DNA of 64,000 bases from Paramacrobiotus metropolitanus (GCF_019649055.1 NW_026570334.1:248001-312000), one strand, 5' to 3'; positions 1 through 12,380 are shown, counted from the first letter of the stretch. Translations and numbers: made by a program. The notes: a model not told the origin generated them from the sequence alone.

Positions 1-590
1 CGGCCATCCCAGACCATCCGACGGAGTCCACCGGACCGAACTCGGCACAATGCCTGAGTTCACCGGCATGGAAAGGATCCAGCGCCCAGAAGGCGGCGAC
101 GGCCCGCATAGAAGTTGCGACAAGCCGTGGATCAGCCTGGCCCGCATACAAGTTGCGACAAGCCAAGGCGAAGCCCTGGCCCATAGAAGTTGGACCAGGC
201 CCACTTTGCGTCTAACCGACCATAGATGGCTCACGAGTCTAGTTGCCATACCAAGCAACTGGGACAAGTGAGTATGGGAGCCACATAGAAATTGTGGTAC
301 GCCCACTTTGCATGCCATGTCCATCATCCTCACCACGGACCGCCCAGAGGCCCATCCAAAAGATGCACCGCCCCGAGGCCAAACGAGGATGCTTCTAGTC
401 AGCAGACCGTCTCCTTTGTGGAAAACGCCTACCGGCGCCCACAACTTAATTTTTTGGAGTTTGGCCCGGCCAACCTGATGTTTTCGTCAGACGCCACTTA
501 ATTTTGTTATGGCCACGGTCTCAGGGAAACCTACCTGACTCATCGGACATGGTAGCCAACTCATGGCCCACGGCCAGTGAGACGGACCAA
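1..590. repeat. GC-rich degenerate repeat block
   Basis: The stretch is built from imperfectly repeated phrases such as cccgcatagaagttgcgac, present several times between about 100 and 300, and many short tggcccgcc/ggaccgccc words. Short open frames run through both strands but share no recognisable domain and look like by-products of the repeats. It merges into the regular 47-bp array that follows, so it may be an older, decayed part of the same satellite or an internal region of a retroelement that enters from outside the window. Confidence 0.55.
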
Positions 591-915
591 TTTTGGCCCG
601 CCATCAACTTTGGACCGTCGAAAAAACGACCAAGTCCTTTTGGCCCGCCATACACCTTGGACCGTCGAAAAAACGACTAAGTCCTTTTGGCCCGCCATAC
701 ACCTTGGACCGTCGAAAAAACGACTAAGTCCTTTTGGCCCGCCATACACCTTGGACCGTCGAAAAAACGACTAAGTCCATTTGGCCCGCCATCAACCGCG
801 GACAGTCGAAAAAACGACTAAGTCTTTTGGCCCGTCCAACGACGTGGCCATTGGAAAATCGACTAAGTGCTTTGGCCCGTCCAATGACGTGGCTCATCAA
901 AAAACGACTAAGTCC
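591..915. repeat. 47-bp tandem repeat array, about 7 copies
   Basis: Units begin with ttttggcccgcc at 591, 638, 685, 732 and 779, exactly 47 bp apart, then drift at about 825 and 871 to 46 bp with more substitutions. Each unit contains ggaccgtcgaaaaaacgac. The central copies at 638-778 are almost identical and the edges are diverged, the usual pattern of a minisatellite turned over by unequal exchange. Because 47 is not a multiple of 3, overlapping open frames on both strands translate it in all phases; I do not regard these as genes. Confidence 0.9.
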
Positions 916-2380
916 ACATCGGAGAGCCAAATCCGGTTATACAGGACCCACACCACAGCAAAGGCCTGAAGCAGAGCCATACTATTCTGGAACCCTGTAT
1001 CCCGGCCCAGAGCATGTCAGAGACCGAGTTTGGACCGCCCCAACGGGTTTGGTCCATTACACCACTTGGTCCTCGGACTTAGAAATTTTCCCATTATGGC
1101 CCTCCTGGACTTAGAAGATTTTTGGACCTAGGCGCATGACCAAACCGGCATGCAAGGCCAAAACCGGTCCAAGTTAGAGACCCATATGGGCCATCCAAAC
1201 GGAATCGGTCCAAGCATACCATTTTGGATAGCAGGAGCACCCCTCCCGCTCAGAGGCATCATTTAAAAGCCTTTATGACCACCCTAACGGGTTTGGTCCA
1301 TTTCACTACAGGAGCACCTCTCCTGTCCAGAGACATCACTCTGGCCCACCATGGACCGCCCAACCGGGCTTGGTCCACCACAATCAGGAAGGGGACAACT
1401 TGTCGTTGCGCATGCAACCGTGCCTTCCTTACACCGCACCGCTGGATTTACTTCACTGGACCCCTGTGGACATCTCTGGGAACCGTCGCCCCGGATTCAC
1501 AGGACCAGACATATCCTACCGGATAAAGCGGACCGTTGACTAGGACCCTGTGGACAAAAGCGGCCCTGTGGTACACCTAGTCGGAATAAGCCTTTTGTTT
1601 TGTCTAGTTTTTTAACCAAACCTGGTTTTTCTAGACTTTAATAACCAAAGATGATGTTTTAATTTAGCCATTTAACCAAAGGAATTGGCTTTGGGATCTC
1701 TAACTATGATCTTTCTTTAATTCTCACCGGAATTGTGATCTTTTTTATTTCGATGTTTAACCTACGAGCCTTATAAAACTTTATTTTTTTTACTTGTTCG
1801 ACCAACCAAGCCTTCAAACCCCACTGGAACCCCCTGCAACCAGAGTGCACTCCAGATTTCGGCCGTTCGGTGCACTGCACCGCGGGTCTGGAGGAAGCGA
1901 CCCTACCGGGTTTAGAGACAAAGTGGCATCCGGCCCTACCGGGTATCGGATCCTGGCACCCTACCGGGTTGGCCAGGGGCAGAGTCGGAAGGTGCTCGCA
2001 GGAGCTCCCACTCCCGCCCAGAGGCATGTCAGAGACCGCTCACTCGAGGCGGTAGACGCCTCTTGTGGCTTTGCTCTGTCGCCCGCCCGCACATGGCTAC
2101 TCCATTCGTGCCGCGCTATTACGCTGCTCACTCAGCGTATACTTTGTCTACGCTGACCAATCAGCGTATTTCTCTGCACTCTTGGGGGTGGAGCCCTGCG
2201 CCTACGGGCGATTCCATGCTTTGCAGCATCAGCTGTGGCATACCCGCAGCACGCGGAATCATCATCACGATTCCTTGATAGCGCACTGCAGGCACTTTTT
2301 CCACAGCTTTTTCCCGCATCGGGTTTTCTGTTGGTTTTGTGTTGTTGTTGTTGCTTTATTGTGCCAATAAAGGCGATATT
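916..2380. repeat. decayed repeat region with possible retroelement tail
   Basis: Phrases recur here at spacing of hundreds of bases: gcatgtcagagaccg at about 1012 and 2027, ccgccc(c)aacggg near 1035 and 1357, and cctaccggg several times between 1909 and 1968. A GTT run near 2340 and an AATAAA at about 2366 give the right end the look of a transcribed 3' tail. No protein domain is recognisable in any frame. It could be the 3' part of a retroelement or a composite satellite; the sequence alone does not decide. Confidence 0.4.
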
Positions 2381-2522
2381 TGCCCCATTTTCCATCTGCT
2401 TCTGTGTCATATCTGACACAGCCATAATCCTTAACGGGATGTCGCGTGCACTAACAATTTTTGCGCTAATGGAACTTGGAAGTACTTATACGAATCATCT
2501 GACTACCCAACGTTAATATGGC

Positions 2523-2554
2523 AGATGATATAAATAATTATTATTATATCATCT
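2523..2554. repeat. AT-rich hairpin
   Basis: agatgatataaataa is answered by ttattatatcatct, giving an almost perfect stem of about 14 bp with nearly no loop. It sits just beyond the repeat block ending near 2.4 kb and could be a cruciform-prone site or the tip of a small element. Confidence 0.6.
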
Positions 2555-2710
2555 CGTATGCGTGCTCGTAACTTATTCTGCACTCTTACCTACCTGTTAA
2601 TTTTTCAAAATACACCAAAAATATTATATATATAATACAACCTGCAGCAACAGATCCTCCAGGTTCAGAAAAGGCTCCCAGTTTTTTTCAATACGTAAAA
2701 CGGTTATAGG

Positions 2711-3396
2711 GAAGTGGCCCGGTACATGGTACCAAATTCGTGTACATACACGGAAACTTTCACTTTCGCGCAATCCAAAACACTTTTTTGTTTCGGTTTA
2801 TGACATTCTGTAGCCAGATGACTTGTATAAACTGACCTGAAAACCGTTTGTGCGCGCAACATCCGGTTCGGGAGTTATGGCTGCAAGAAAATTCCAAAAA
2901 GTTTTAAATGCATTCAGGTGGACCAAAAGTCTCATTATGGACCGATCTCCTTCAGATTTAACACGTAAATGCACATGGCCATGAAGATCGTTTTTACACC
3001 GATCCAGACTTCCATGATTTTTTTCAAATTTTAAAATGAATATTAAAGTTTTTGAAATTCATTTTAAAATTTAAAAAAACATGTTAGAACAGTGGATCGG
3101 TGTAAAAACGTTCCTCGTAGTTATGTGCATTGCATTTACGTGCAAAATTTGATAGAGATCGGTCCATAATGAGACTTTTGGTACACCTGAATGCATTTTA
3201 ACTTTTTGGAATTTTCTTACAACCATAACTCCCGAACCGGATGTTGCGCGCGCAAACGGTTTTCACATCAGTGTATTATGTATACGAACCATTTGGCTGC
3301 AGAATGTCATAAAAAACGATAAAAATGGTTTGTGAGCGCGCGGAGGTGAAACATTTCGTATGTCTGCATGAATGTGGTACCATGTACCGGGCTATT
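2711..3396. mobile_element. foldback element with arms of about 330 bp
   Basis: The sequence from about 2711 (cccggtacatggtacca) reads back as its own reverse complement ending at about 3396 (tggtaccatgtaccggg). Matching landmarks along the arms include gcgcgcaacatccggttcgg at 2853 against its complement near 3235, and the gtgg/atcggtgtaaaaacg segments near 2990 and 3095. The arms are diverged by perhaps 15-20 percent and meet at an AT-rich centre near 3030-3065. There is no coding capacity. A partial relative lies at 24864-25180, so this is a dispersed non-autonomous family. Confidence 0.75.
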
Positions 3397-3504
3397 TTTT
3401 ACATATTGGATACTCGTATGCATATGTCATGGAATCTGACAATGTCTGCCCGAGTGTTTGTCGACCGAAGCGTAGCGAAGGTCATCTATGTTCAGCGAAT
3501 ATGA

Positions 3505-3900
3505 AAAATGTGGTGTCCGTCCGTCGGTCACCGCCACCAAATGCACATGTGCGCAGTGACCGCTTCTTTCAAATGCACACATGCGCCGCGGCCGTATATA
3601 CTCCGGCCTATGTAACTGGTGGTATCCGTCCGTCGGTCACCGCATATGAAAGTGAATAGATACACTGGCCGTTTATACTCACGATACATATAACTTGTGG
3701 TGTCTGTGCGTCGGTCACCGCCACCAAACAATGCACATATGGACAGTAGTATTTGTTACTGTATACACACCAGCTCCGTGGCCGTTATACGTACTAACGC
3801 GGGAGTAACGCCCCATGAACCTGGTGGCATCGTCCGTCGGTCACCGCACACAAAACGGAAAGGGCCCGGTGGCCGTTTATGAACTCACGGCTTGTAATAG
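3505..3900. repeat. diverged tandem repeat, about 4 units of 80-125 bp
   Basis: The phrase ccgtccgtcggtcaccgc, or a close variant, occurs at about 3515, 3627, 3706 and 3830. Each is followed by caccaaa or similar and by a variable stretch ending near ggccgt(t)tat. The unit length varies, so this is an old array. No gene is supported; overlapping open frames reflect the repeat. Confidence 0.65.
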
Positions 3901-4130
3901 CCGTGGTGTCATTTCTTTGGTTCCAATCCCCTTAGGTTCCGGTGCGTTATTTACTAAATGTATCTGAAAGTATTGTCCTTATGCAGATGTTTTCCCAAAA
4001 ATACTTCAGAATACTTGAGCCGCTCGATGATAAAGCGCTATCTCGACGGAAAAAAGTCACACGAAGCTCCATGTGCGATGTCTGTAATGTGTTACGTGTG
4101 CGGCGAAGTAAAAAAAGCCAAAACTACAGA

Positions 4131-4167
4131 TACACCCGTTGCCATTTCTGTGATGGCAACGGGTGTA
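4131..4167. repeat. perfect 15-bp hairpin
   Basis: tacacccgttgccat (4131-4145) is followed by a 7-base spacer and its exact reverse complement atggcaacgggtgta (4153-4167). It lies in otherwise featureless sequence. It could be the fused ends of a small inverted-repeat element, a structured RNA or a chance product of a template switch. Confidence 0.8.
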
Positions 4168-5447
4168 GCAATGGCCTCTACGTAATACCGGCACAGCTAT
4201 CTTCGGGCTCTGTAAAACGTCCGTCGTAATTTGTCCCAAATATGCTGCCCTCCAGGTTTTCTAAAATTTGCCACAGTGACCGGTAGAAATGACCATCAAA
4301 ACTCTTAGACTCCTTATTGCCCCTCTCCTGACCATCGTTGAAGAGGCAACCTTCGGCAAGAACGATGAAATGAGAGTTCTACACCGAAATCTTAATTTTT
4401 GAATTACAATTGCCGTAATCTATTATTACCTTTACTGGCTTTACATATAAAAACCTAAATTGCCGCCAGCGTTAACAGTGTATCACCAAGACGAAACAAA
4501 ATATTCATCGAAAAATAATTCTTATAATAGGAAAATTAATTAGAATGAATGTATTAGAATGAATTCTGCTAAATAATTATTAGAAACATTATTGAAAAGT
4601 TGCCATGTGTGTAGGGAACTTAATAACTTTCCGAGATCTGAAATGGGATTCCAGCATGAAGAACTTTACTTGCATAGCTAAAGAAACTGTCCGGGAAAAA
4701 TTTACGCAGTTGTAAGAGCAACAAAAGGTAATCTGTCTGGGCGGTTTTACCGGTTATGGATTTTTGCTGTACTTTTTCGTTGTACCGGTTATAGATTTTT
4801 GCTGTAACATCCATTTTACTAATATGCTGCAGCTCTGCAGAAGATAAAGTACTGTAAACGAGTTCTAAATATGCTAATAATTGTAAACATCGTATAATGC
4901 AATGGCACCGGAAACGACCTAAATATAAATCAATCGTAAATTCCTTATTTCTATCTTACATTCCTGCTACGCTTCGGTCATGCAGTGCCCGACAAAAGCG
5001 AGTGCACTTTCCTAGTTACTCACCATCAGTACTCGTAGTGTGGGAAACGCTGGTAAAAGGGAACGGCAACAAATCGGTCCTGCTGGCCAAATGCGTCTTC
5101 AGTAATTCGGACAACGTTTCGATCGTCCACCGCACAGTTTCTGGGTCTGTTGCGACGCTGATCACAACAAACATGCAACCATCTCGTTCTATGCGAAGAT
5201 GAAATCGGCAGCAGTCCGAGAGATTTCTCAGTTCCGCATGGGACTGGAAGGCGTCGCGAAATGCTTGATAATCCGGAATTTGTAAGCGGCATCGCTGATG
5301 ATCGCGGGCGCCCGCGAAAAGCGAATAAAGTATTTCTAAAGTGCAATTCATTCCTGCAGCGGAGCAGCGGTGGTCCAGGAATCGGGAGCTGGGCGACGAC
5401 TTGCCATTTATCAACCAAATAAATGCGAGCGCTGTGTGAGCTGGCAT
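4168..5447. other. no clear gene; one unexplained minus-strand frame
   Basis: Most of this AT-rich stretch shows nothing. The exception is a minus-strand open frame of 143 codons at 5016-5447 with coding-like composition and a plausible C-terminal half (a stretch around RFHLRIERDGCMFVVIS and a leucine-rich helix). It lies just beyond the truncated Helitron helicase in the same direction but does not resemble helicase motifs IV-VI. It may be a captured host exon; I do not recognise it. A short duplication of taccggttat(g/a)gatttttgctgta occurs near 4750 and 4785. Confidence 0.3.
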
Positions 5448-8400
5448 TTAATTCGGATAAATCCGTTTGAACAAAAAACATGCAACATGCTCTGCACCCA
5501 ACCCAACCCAACCCAGTGGGCTTAGCTTGATACTTTCCTCAACAATCTTTGTGCGTGAACCATGCCGTACCACCGGAAGAACTTGTCGAAAATCGCCACC
5601 AAATACTAACACTTTTCCACCAAAAGGAAGATCATTTCTTGTAAGGTCACGCAAGAGACGGTCCAGCGTAGTAAGCGCATGTTTAGATGCCATTGGGGCT
5701 TCGTCCCAAATAATTAAAGCAGCATTTAGTAATCGTTGCGCTTCTGGGGAGCACGGTTTCATACTCGAGACTGAGGATTCATCGAGATTCAGTGGAAACT
5801 TAAATGCGGAGTGACATGTGCGGCCGCCCTGAAGCAGTGTCGCTGCAATCCCGGTCCACGCAACAATGATCACCGTCTTTCCTTGTCCTCTCAATATGTG
5901 AGCTAAACATCGATACACGTACGTCTTTCCAGTTCCACCGGGACCATCGAGAAACCACTGCTTTGGGCCAGTTCCATTTTCTATCGAATGCAGCACTTCA
6001 CAAACAAATTCTTTTTGTTGTTGGTTCAGAGTTGACTTCAGCCTTTCACCGTCTGCAGCCTCTTTCTCAGTATTATACTGATCACAAACACTGTCGACAG
6101 GGCGTGTTGGGCACGGTAATCCTAACTGCTGGCACCTTAGTCCGTGCTGAATCAGGACGCACTCAATGTCCCACATTGCTCTGTTTTTACTTTCTTCTTC
6201 TGAATAAATACGTCGATAATCCTCAATTAATTGTTCTTGAAGTGCATCAAAAAGCGCGTTAGGATCGGTGGGCACACAAAACGCACAAATGTACGCAAAC
6301 ATGTTCCTCAACGCTTTCGGCATGCTGGACAGGCTTGCTTCGGTTAAACACGCACTCCATTCGGCATCATCATCCAGAAGGCGAAGAGCTTTGGCTGCCT
6401 CTTGGTAGGTGTCATAAAGTACACCATTAACTGTTCGCAAAGACGCATGCGATGTCGCTCCTGAAAGTATGGAAACAGTTGATTCTATGCATAGAAACAA
6501 ACATCGCGAAACAATCATTACAATACAGGCGTACTACCAACTGTACTTTGTTACGTTGGTGTATTACGTGATATATATTTTTAGTTTTTCACGTAATGTA
6601 TCACGTTATATATTTAATTTTTCCACTTTTTTACCTTTCACATGTAGCAGCAGTAAACGCAGGAAAAACCTTTCTCTGTCTGACGGTGATACTGCGTACA
6701 TGCGTCCGATTACTGTATCCCCACCGCGTTTCCGTGGCTGCCACTTTTTTCCTCGGACGTCCAAAACAAAATGCTCAGGAATATCGATGTAGTGCATTTG
6801 CTTTGCAGCTTCACTTTCTTGGTTGAGCGCGAAGTAAGCGGTTAGGGTGCTGTTGGACATGGCTGCTCGTGCTGCTGCGGAAACTTCATTTCCTTCCTCA
6901 AACACAACGCTCTGCATGTTTTCTAAGTGAACTGCCAGTCGTTCAATGCTGTGGGATTGCTTATGCATTTTATTTTCATTTAGTCGCCATACTGCTTCTG
7001 GAGCGCTGACCTACCGAGCATTAAGAAACGTATCAATTTCATCCCACGTCACAGTTCCGGTGTTTTCAGACGGAACCCGCTGCGTGATCTTAACATTCGC
7101 ACAGTCGTATCCTTTGTAGACGTACTTAAATAAGTATTTGACAGACTTTACACTTGTGCACACTTCAACGTTGATATGGGCGTTGAATTTGCAGGATAAC
7201 CATTTGTTGTACGGAACTACCCATTGATTAGTCACCGGCACTTCATTAATTACTACTGTCCTTCCAGTATCTCTTCGCTGGTAAACAGGGTATCCGCTCA
7301 CATTTTCTTTGGTAACAGCAGCAAACTCTTTTGGAAATCCTTTGCTGCATTTTCCATCTTGCATACACGGAGAATTAGGGTTGATAGTTCCACATGGTCC
7401 ATGCACCATTGCTGTTCGCACAATGTCAAATAGCCGTGGACGGCTCACAGGATCGGGAAATTCAGCAGTGACAATTCGGTCAATGTCTTCGATCTCGCGA
7501 ATTTTCGAATCAGAGTCCAGGATCAATAATATGTGAGCGTGTGGCAGTCCACGTTTCTGAAACTCAATGACATAGACATATGCTGTGACGTTCCCAAATA
7601 TCCGTCTCTTTACCACGTCTTGCATGAGCTCGTCCAATTTCAACTTGAATACCCTAAACAGCACGCGTTTTATTGTACCTATGCACTAAATCATGCAATA
7701 CTGTATTATAGAAGTATTATAGTACTTGTATTCAGTAATTAACAAAAACAGTTGCGCCGGTGCAATTCGATAAGTGTACATTATAGCTGAAAATTGCAAT
7801 TAATACATCAGCCTTATTGCAGATGCACTGTTACTTTGTTTTAAATATTATTAACGCATCGCGCATTACTTTGTACGTAGTTCTTATAAATTCGTTATTG
7901 TGCACTGTTTTAAAAAGTAACGGCAAGTAACGCTTACACTTTTTATTACTAAGAATTTTGCAAATGGAAATCTTTACATCTTTACAAAATACAAACAGCT
8001 ACAAAATTGTATCATCTTAAGTAAACCTAATCACATTACCTCGCGATTAGATCTGGGCGATACTGAGCTTGCTCCCACTTTTGTAAATTACTTTTAATTT
8101 CCGGCCACTGAGGGTTGCAAGTAAAAGTGATGAAGCGATCGGGTTTCCCGTATCGCCTTACAATTGCCATCGCATCTTGGTAATTTTGCTGCATATTTCG
8201 GGGACTGCCGATGAAAGTAGAAGGTAGAACAACAACTTTCCCAGCAGCCGCGTTGTTATTAGTGGCAACACTGTTGATATGATCCAACAGGCCGGCATAC
8301 GACTCCGCGCGCAGGTGTTTCTGATTTAGTCGAATAAATTGCAATCGACTTCCTTCTACCTTTACATAAGCATCCACCACAAATTGCAAAAACAACTTTC

Positions 8401-9798
8401 CCGAAGCATGTAGTAAACTAAATTGGGAACGGACAGCAAGTCGGTACGAATAAAACTGCAACTGGGTGACTTTAACGCGATGTGCTGTTCTGCGTTCTGC
8501 TTCGTGAAATAGCTCAGGATGCCAACCAAATTCCCCTCTCGGAAATAGCAGGGGATAAACCATTGGGTCGTAGTGAGGGCTAAGAGGAGAAATCCGAGAA
8601 AGCCGCCCCTCTTTAGGATGAATCACGATGTCGCGATCTGCTGGAGGTTCACCGTTAGGCGCCACAAAAACGACAGCAATTTCTCCGCATCGCGGGTCAT
8701 TATATCGCCGCGGGTCACTTCCGTTAGCTTTCAGGAACACCACTGATATATCGCGCATTTCGGGTGGAAGTCGGCTGTTTCCCATTAAGTAGCTCATATG
8801 AAAAAACAGGTTAGCATACGGATTGTGGTTTGCAATTATCTGTTGGAGTCTTGCCATGATCAAGGGGCTGCAGTCCACATTTTCGTCTCTGCTAAGTCGC
8901 GCATTCAAAGCTTTTTCAGTGTCCAGAAAGTACAAACTGCTATAACGTTTTGGAACGTTGTCTTCGGGCATAACCGCTCCAATATAGTGGTGCACTTGTC
9001 CATGGATGCGGAAAGCATATGGGCCGTATCGAGGTGGAGGAGCAATATTGGCTCCAAAGGACGCAAAAGCATTGGCACAATTAAACTGGCGGATGTGCTC
9101 AAGGTAGTTTTTAGATTCTGTGGTTTCTCCAGTCACCAGCGCAGTCAATTCGTCGGGCACATTCAGCGGGGGCAGAGATACTTTTCCACCGTGACAGCAC
9201 TGGGAAGCCCTTTCCGTGCGGAAACTGAGAGCCAAACAGAACCGGCAGGAAATGTCCATGGGACCAAGAAAATGTAAAGGGGCGCAGTCTTCAGTTGTGA
9301 AGTTTCTTGCTGCTTTGGCTGGGATACGTGCAGCGCGTTGACGCAGATTTTGCACTTCTTTTTCCAGTAGAGCAACAGGTGCAAGACCAACTTCGTCCAT
9401 CTCGAGATCATCAGTCCCGCTGGTAGGATCAGACTCATGACTGCAATAAATTTTACTGATGTTCAGGTAGGCTACAAACTAATACATAAAAAAATTCGAC
9501 AAATGCCAGAAGTGGTGAACTGAATAAAACAGTAACACTTACTTGGCTGGGTTCACGGCAGTGCGAGTCGCTGCGGTTATAGTCTCGTTACGCTGGCTTA
9601 CAATGGATCTCCTTTAAAACCACAAAAGTTACTACTGCACCGTCTTAATGTTTATTAGTAGCTGGGAAAGCGTTACCTTGCATATTGACGCCTGGCCGTT
9701 TCCTGGCGGAGGGTTTGTTGCTCAGAGGTTTCGCTGGAGGTCTTCTGCTTGTTTGCGTTCGATTCTTTACGGCCAGTCAAGCTCTTTTTTCGCGGCAT
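5448..9798 (-). mobile_element. Helitron, autonomous type but truncated and disabled
   Basis: The span is defined by the Rep-helicase gene that fills it. I could not identify a 5' TC end beyond 9798 or a 3' CTRR end with a preceding hairpin below 5448, so the true element borders are unknown. The gene loses similarity to helicases near 5515, at a CCCAA repeat (about 5498-5515), which probably marks a truncation junction. Confidence 0.85.
5448..9798 (-). pseudogene. Helitron Rep/PIF1-type helicase gene, broken
   Basis: The product would nick and unwind DNA for rolling-circle transposition. Exons read on the minus strand: 9798-9677 (start MPRKKS, basic, ending RRQYAR), 9611-9543, 9440-8040, 7653-6635 and 6460-about 5510. 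Introns of 65, 102, 386 and 174 bp all have GT..AG ends and keep frame. Exon 3 has a CxxC..CCHGG zinc-binding region and the Helitron N-terminal domain with ITFTCNPQWPE. Exon 4 has the HUH nuclease motif in GLPHAHIL and the catalytic-tyrosine region KYLFKYVYKG. Exon 5 has Walker A GPGGTGKT, Walker B IIWDEA and GGDFRQVLP. Lesions: a TAG stop at 7011-7013 where the family has tyrosine, with the frame continuing normally afterwards, and loss of everything after helicase motif III. Splice sites are inferred from frame and family continuity. Confidence 0.9.
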
Positions 9799-10802
9799 AG
9801 TGAAGACAGATACACAAAGCAGTCCAGAAAATATCACATCCACACGCAGAAAATCAAAATCAACAACATGTGCGGTATGGATTTATGGACAAAACAGAAA
9901 ACAACAGCAAAGAACCACAGAATAACACGTCATTTGATGTTGGGAATTCGAAAAACTTTAAGAGCTTGAATAATAACTTGTTAGTCAGCACTGTAAACCA
10001 CCTATGATAAGCCAGCTACTTGGACTGCTCTTTCCTGCTGCCGCTGGCAGTTACTTTGCTCTTGTAAATCGTTTTTGAGCTGTTCCCATAGACTTTGTAT
10101 GTTGAAGTTTTTGAAAATTTTCTTTCAAACTGTTAAACCGTTTTGATAACTTGTTTTTGATGACAAATCTCCTGGATGAGGGCTATCGAACGACATATCG
10201 CTATTGAAGTTTGGTTTCATAAATCGTTCACAAAAGGGAGTTTTGAAGGAGATGTTCGTAAGGCTTATTTTATTAATATATGGGATGACTACAAGTACAG
10301 CTGCACACTGCACAGTGAGTAAAAGCTGATCTGCAAAAATTATGCCAACTACGATACTCCAAATAAGTGAGTCTAAGTCAGGCTGATAGACTGCAGTTTG
10401 CACCGAGCGCGAAGCGCGAGGTGCTGCATTTACTTGATAAGCAGGTCCCTTAAACCAAAGGCTTTAGAATATACATACAAATCCTGTCAGCAAGTATGAA
10501 ACACGGTCACGGGGTCAAGTTAACTCCGCTGATTTAAAGAGAGCTCAGACAGGCTCCTACATATGATAGTTGACAAAAATTCCTTCGTAAAATGGAGGAT
10601 CACAAAACCAGCATGTCTACTCAGTAACGGCTTGAACTGAAAGGCCTGTGATGTCCGCAGCTCCAATCGTGCCACACGGAAGGAGACAGGAGATCAGTCG
10701 AAGCAGAGGATTAGCGCCTTCCCCAGAGATGTGCTTGCTGTCTACCTGTTTAGAATTCTCTTAATCTGGTTCTATTGAACGTCTTGCTCTGCCCGAGCCG
10801 GT
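9799..10802. other. intergenic, no supported gene
   Basis: This stretch lies between the Helitron start codon and the left end of the inverted-repeat element. A minus-strand open frame of 92 codons at 10125-10403 contains a hydrophobic stretch but no recognisable domain or splice context. A gcgcgaagcgcgag motif at about 10408 matches a motif seen in the hAT-type elements further right. Confidence 0.4.
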
Positions 10803-11125
10803 TAGCGCCTGTAGCCGGCAAACATGTTGGCCTGTTGACTGTTGGCGAGCCCGGCAGGAAAGTGGTATTTCTCCCATAGATCTGCCGAATTGCTCCCACA
10901 CTTCTGCCGACCCGACCCTATGCATTGTCTATGGGAACTCCAATAGATCAGCCGAACCAGACCAACAGAGAAATTTGATACTTTTGTTGGAGCGCAAGCC
11001 GGCAATAATAGCACGGCCGGGCTGCATCGTATACACCATACAGCCGCCTAAACATATTGTACCGGCACTGGACAGAGAGAAGCACGCGCTTTCAAATGCG
11101 CCGTGTCTAATCCTTACGGCAGCTT
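10803..11125 (+). repeat. left terminal inverted repeat, outer part
   Basis: This is about 85-90 percent matched in reverse complement to 15510-15834. Landmarks are ccggcaaacatgttggcctg, tgctcccacacttctgccga and cggccgggctgcatcgtata. Similarity to the right arm fades after tttctg near 11127 and picks up again near 12390. Confidence 0.85.
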
Positions 11126-11129
11126 TTCT

Positions 11130-12380
11130 GCCGCGTGTGGATTTATAATTTTATACACAGACATCATCGCAAAATACAGTTAATAATTGAGTACATTATT
11201 TATTTTTCTACAATAAATAACCATTCTGTTTCTGCCTACAGGCTGTGGATGGTGCAAATTATGCTTAGACAGTCAGATTTAAAAATCGTCTCGTGTTTTG
11301 TTCGGCAATAGTGACTTTACAAATGATGTACGAGCAATTCTGTGCCTGCAAGGAATGGAACTGTAAACGAAAGAAAAAAGTTTACTTAAAAAAGTTACTT
11401 ACCAAAGCATTACTTAAAAATTGTCATCATACGGGCAACATATATTATTATTTTAACTGGAAATTTCGTGCGAACTTCATGCGTCAAAAATAAAAAAAAG
11501 TATTTTGGATACAGTGACCAATACTCCAATAGATCTGCCGAGCTGCACCCACAGTTCTGACGACCCAACCATATGCGTTGGCTGTGGGAACTCCAGTAGT
11601 TCTCCGGCTGGGGCTCTGTAGTTGCTAAAATGAAGGTTTCATAACTTTTTAATATTTTTGGATACAACATTACGAGCAATAGATCTCACGAACTGCACCA
11701 GTAGTTCTGACAACGCGATATTATCCTGCATCTACAGGAACTCCAATAGATCTGCCGAACTGAGCCAATAGTTTTGACGAACCTGACCCTTTGTACTGTA
11801 TATGGGAACTTCAACAGTGATTTCCAACCAAGGCAACAGACAGGCCAACAGTAAACCAACAGCTGTAGATTGCATGCGAAACACAACACTGTGTCTGAAC
11901 CGATCTATGTTCTAACGTTACATCAGTGGTTACTGGTTCTGGTTCCGGCAACAAACATGATTACTGGTTCCGGCCTCTGGCAGTGTGGGCGCATTTCGGC
12001 AGATCCATGGGAGGAAACCACTTTCCTGTCGGGCTCTGCAGACCTATTGGTCGTTATATGAAAAATCCTTTTTAATTATGGGTCCCCAAATTTTCATGGA
12101 ACATCGGCAGTAAAACTGTCAATATGTTTATGCTGCCTGTATGTGGAAAAATTTTAAGGACAGTATTTATGGCTTTTCATTAAACGTTTTTCATTTCCGT
12201 CACAGTTTTATCAGCGCATGTGGAGGCATACTGAACTGGTTTGTATAGTGGCTAATTTTCAAGTAAAACTGATACTGTACGGGTACTCGATCCCCAGTTT
12301 GTGTGCGTTAGAATAATTGTTGTCTGGAAAATATAATTATATTCAACAATGCACTTTGTTTTGCAATGGAATATGCGCAT
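11130..12380. other. 1.2-kb insertion in the left inverted repeat, with short degenerate repeats
   Basis: This segment is absent from the uninterrupted right arm. It contains at least three diverged copies of a unit of about 85 bp beginning caatagatctgccgaactg (near 11525, 11680 and 11745) and a reverse copy at about 11960-12045. All are related to part of the terminal repeat itself. It therefore seems to have grown from, or captured, pieces of the same family. No gene is seen. Confidence 0.55.

Noticed and set aside
10125-10403. 92-codon minus-strand frame with a hydrophobic stretch
   Set aside because: No recognisable family, start context or splice sites; it is short enough to arise by chance.
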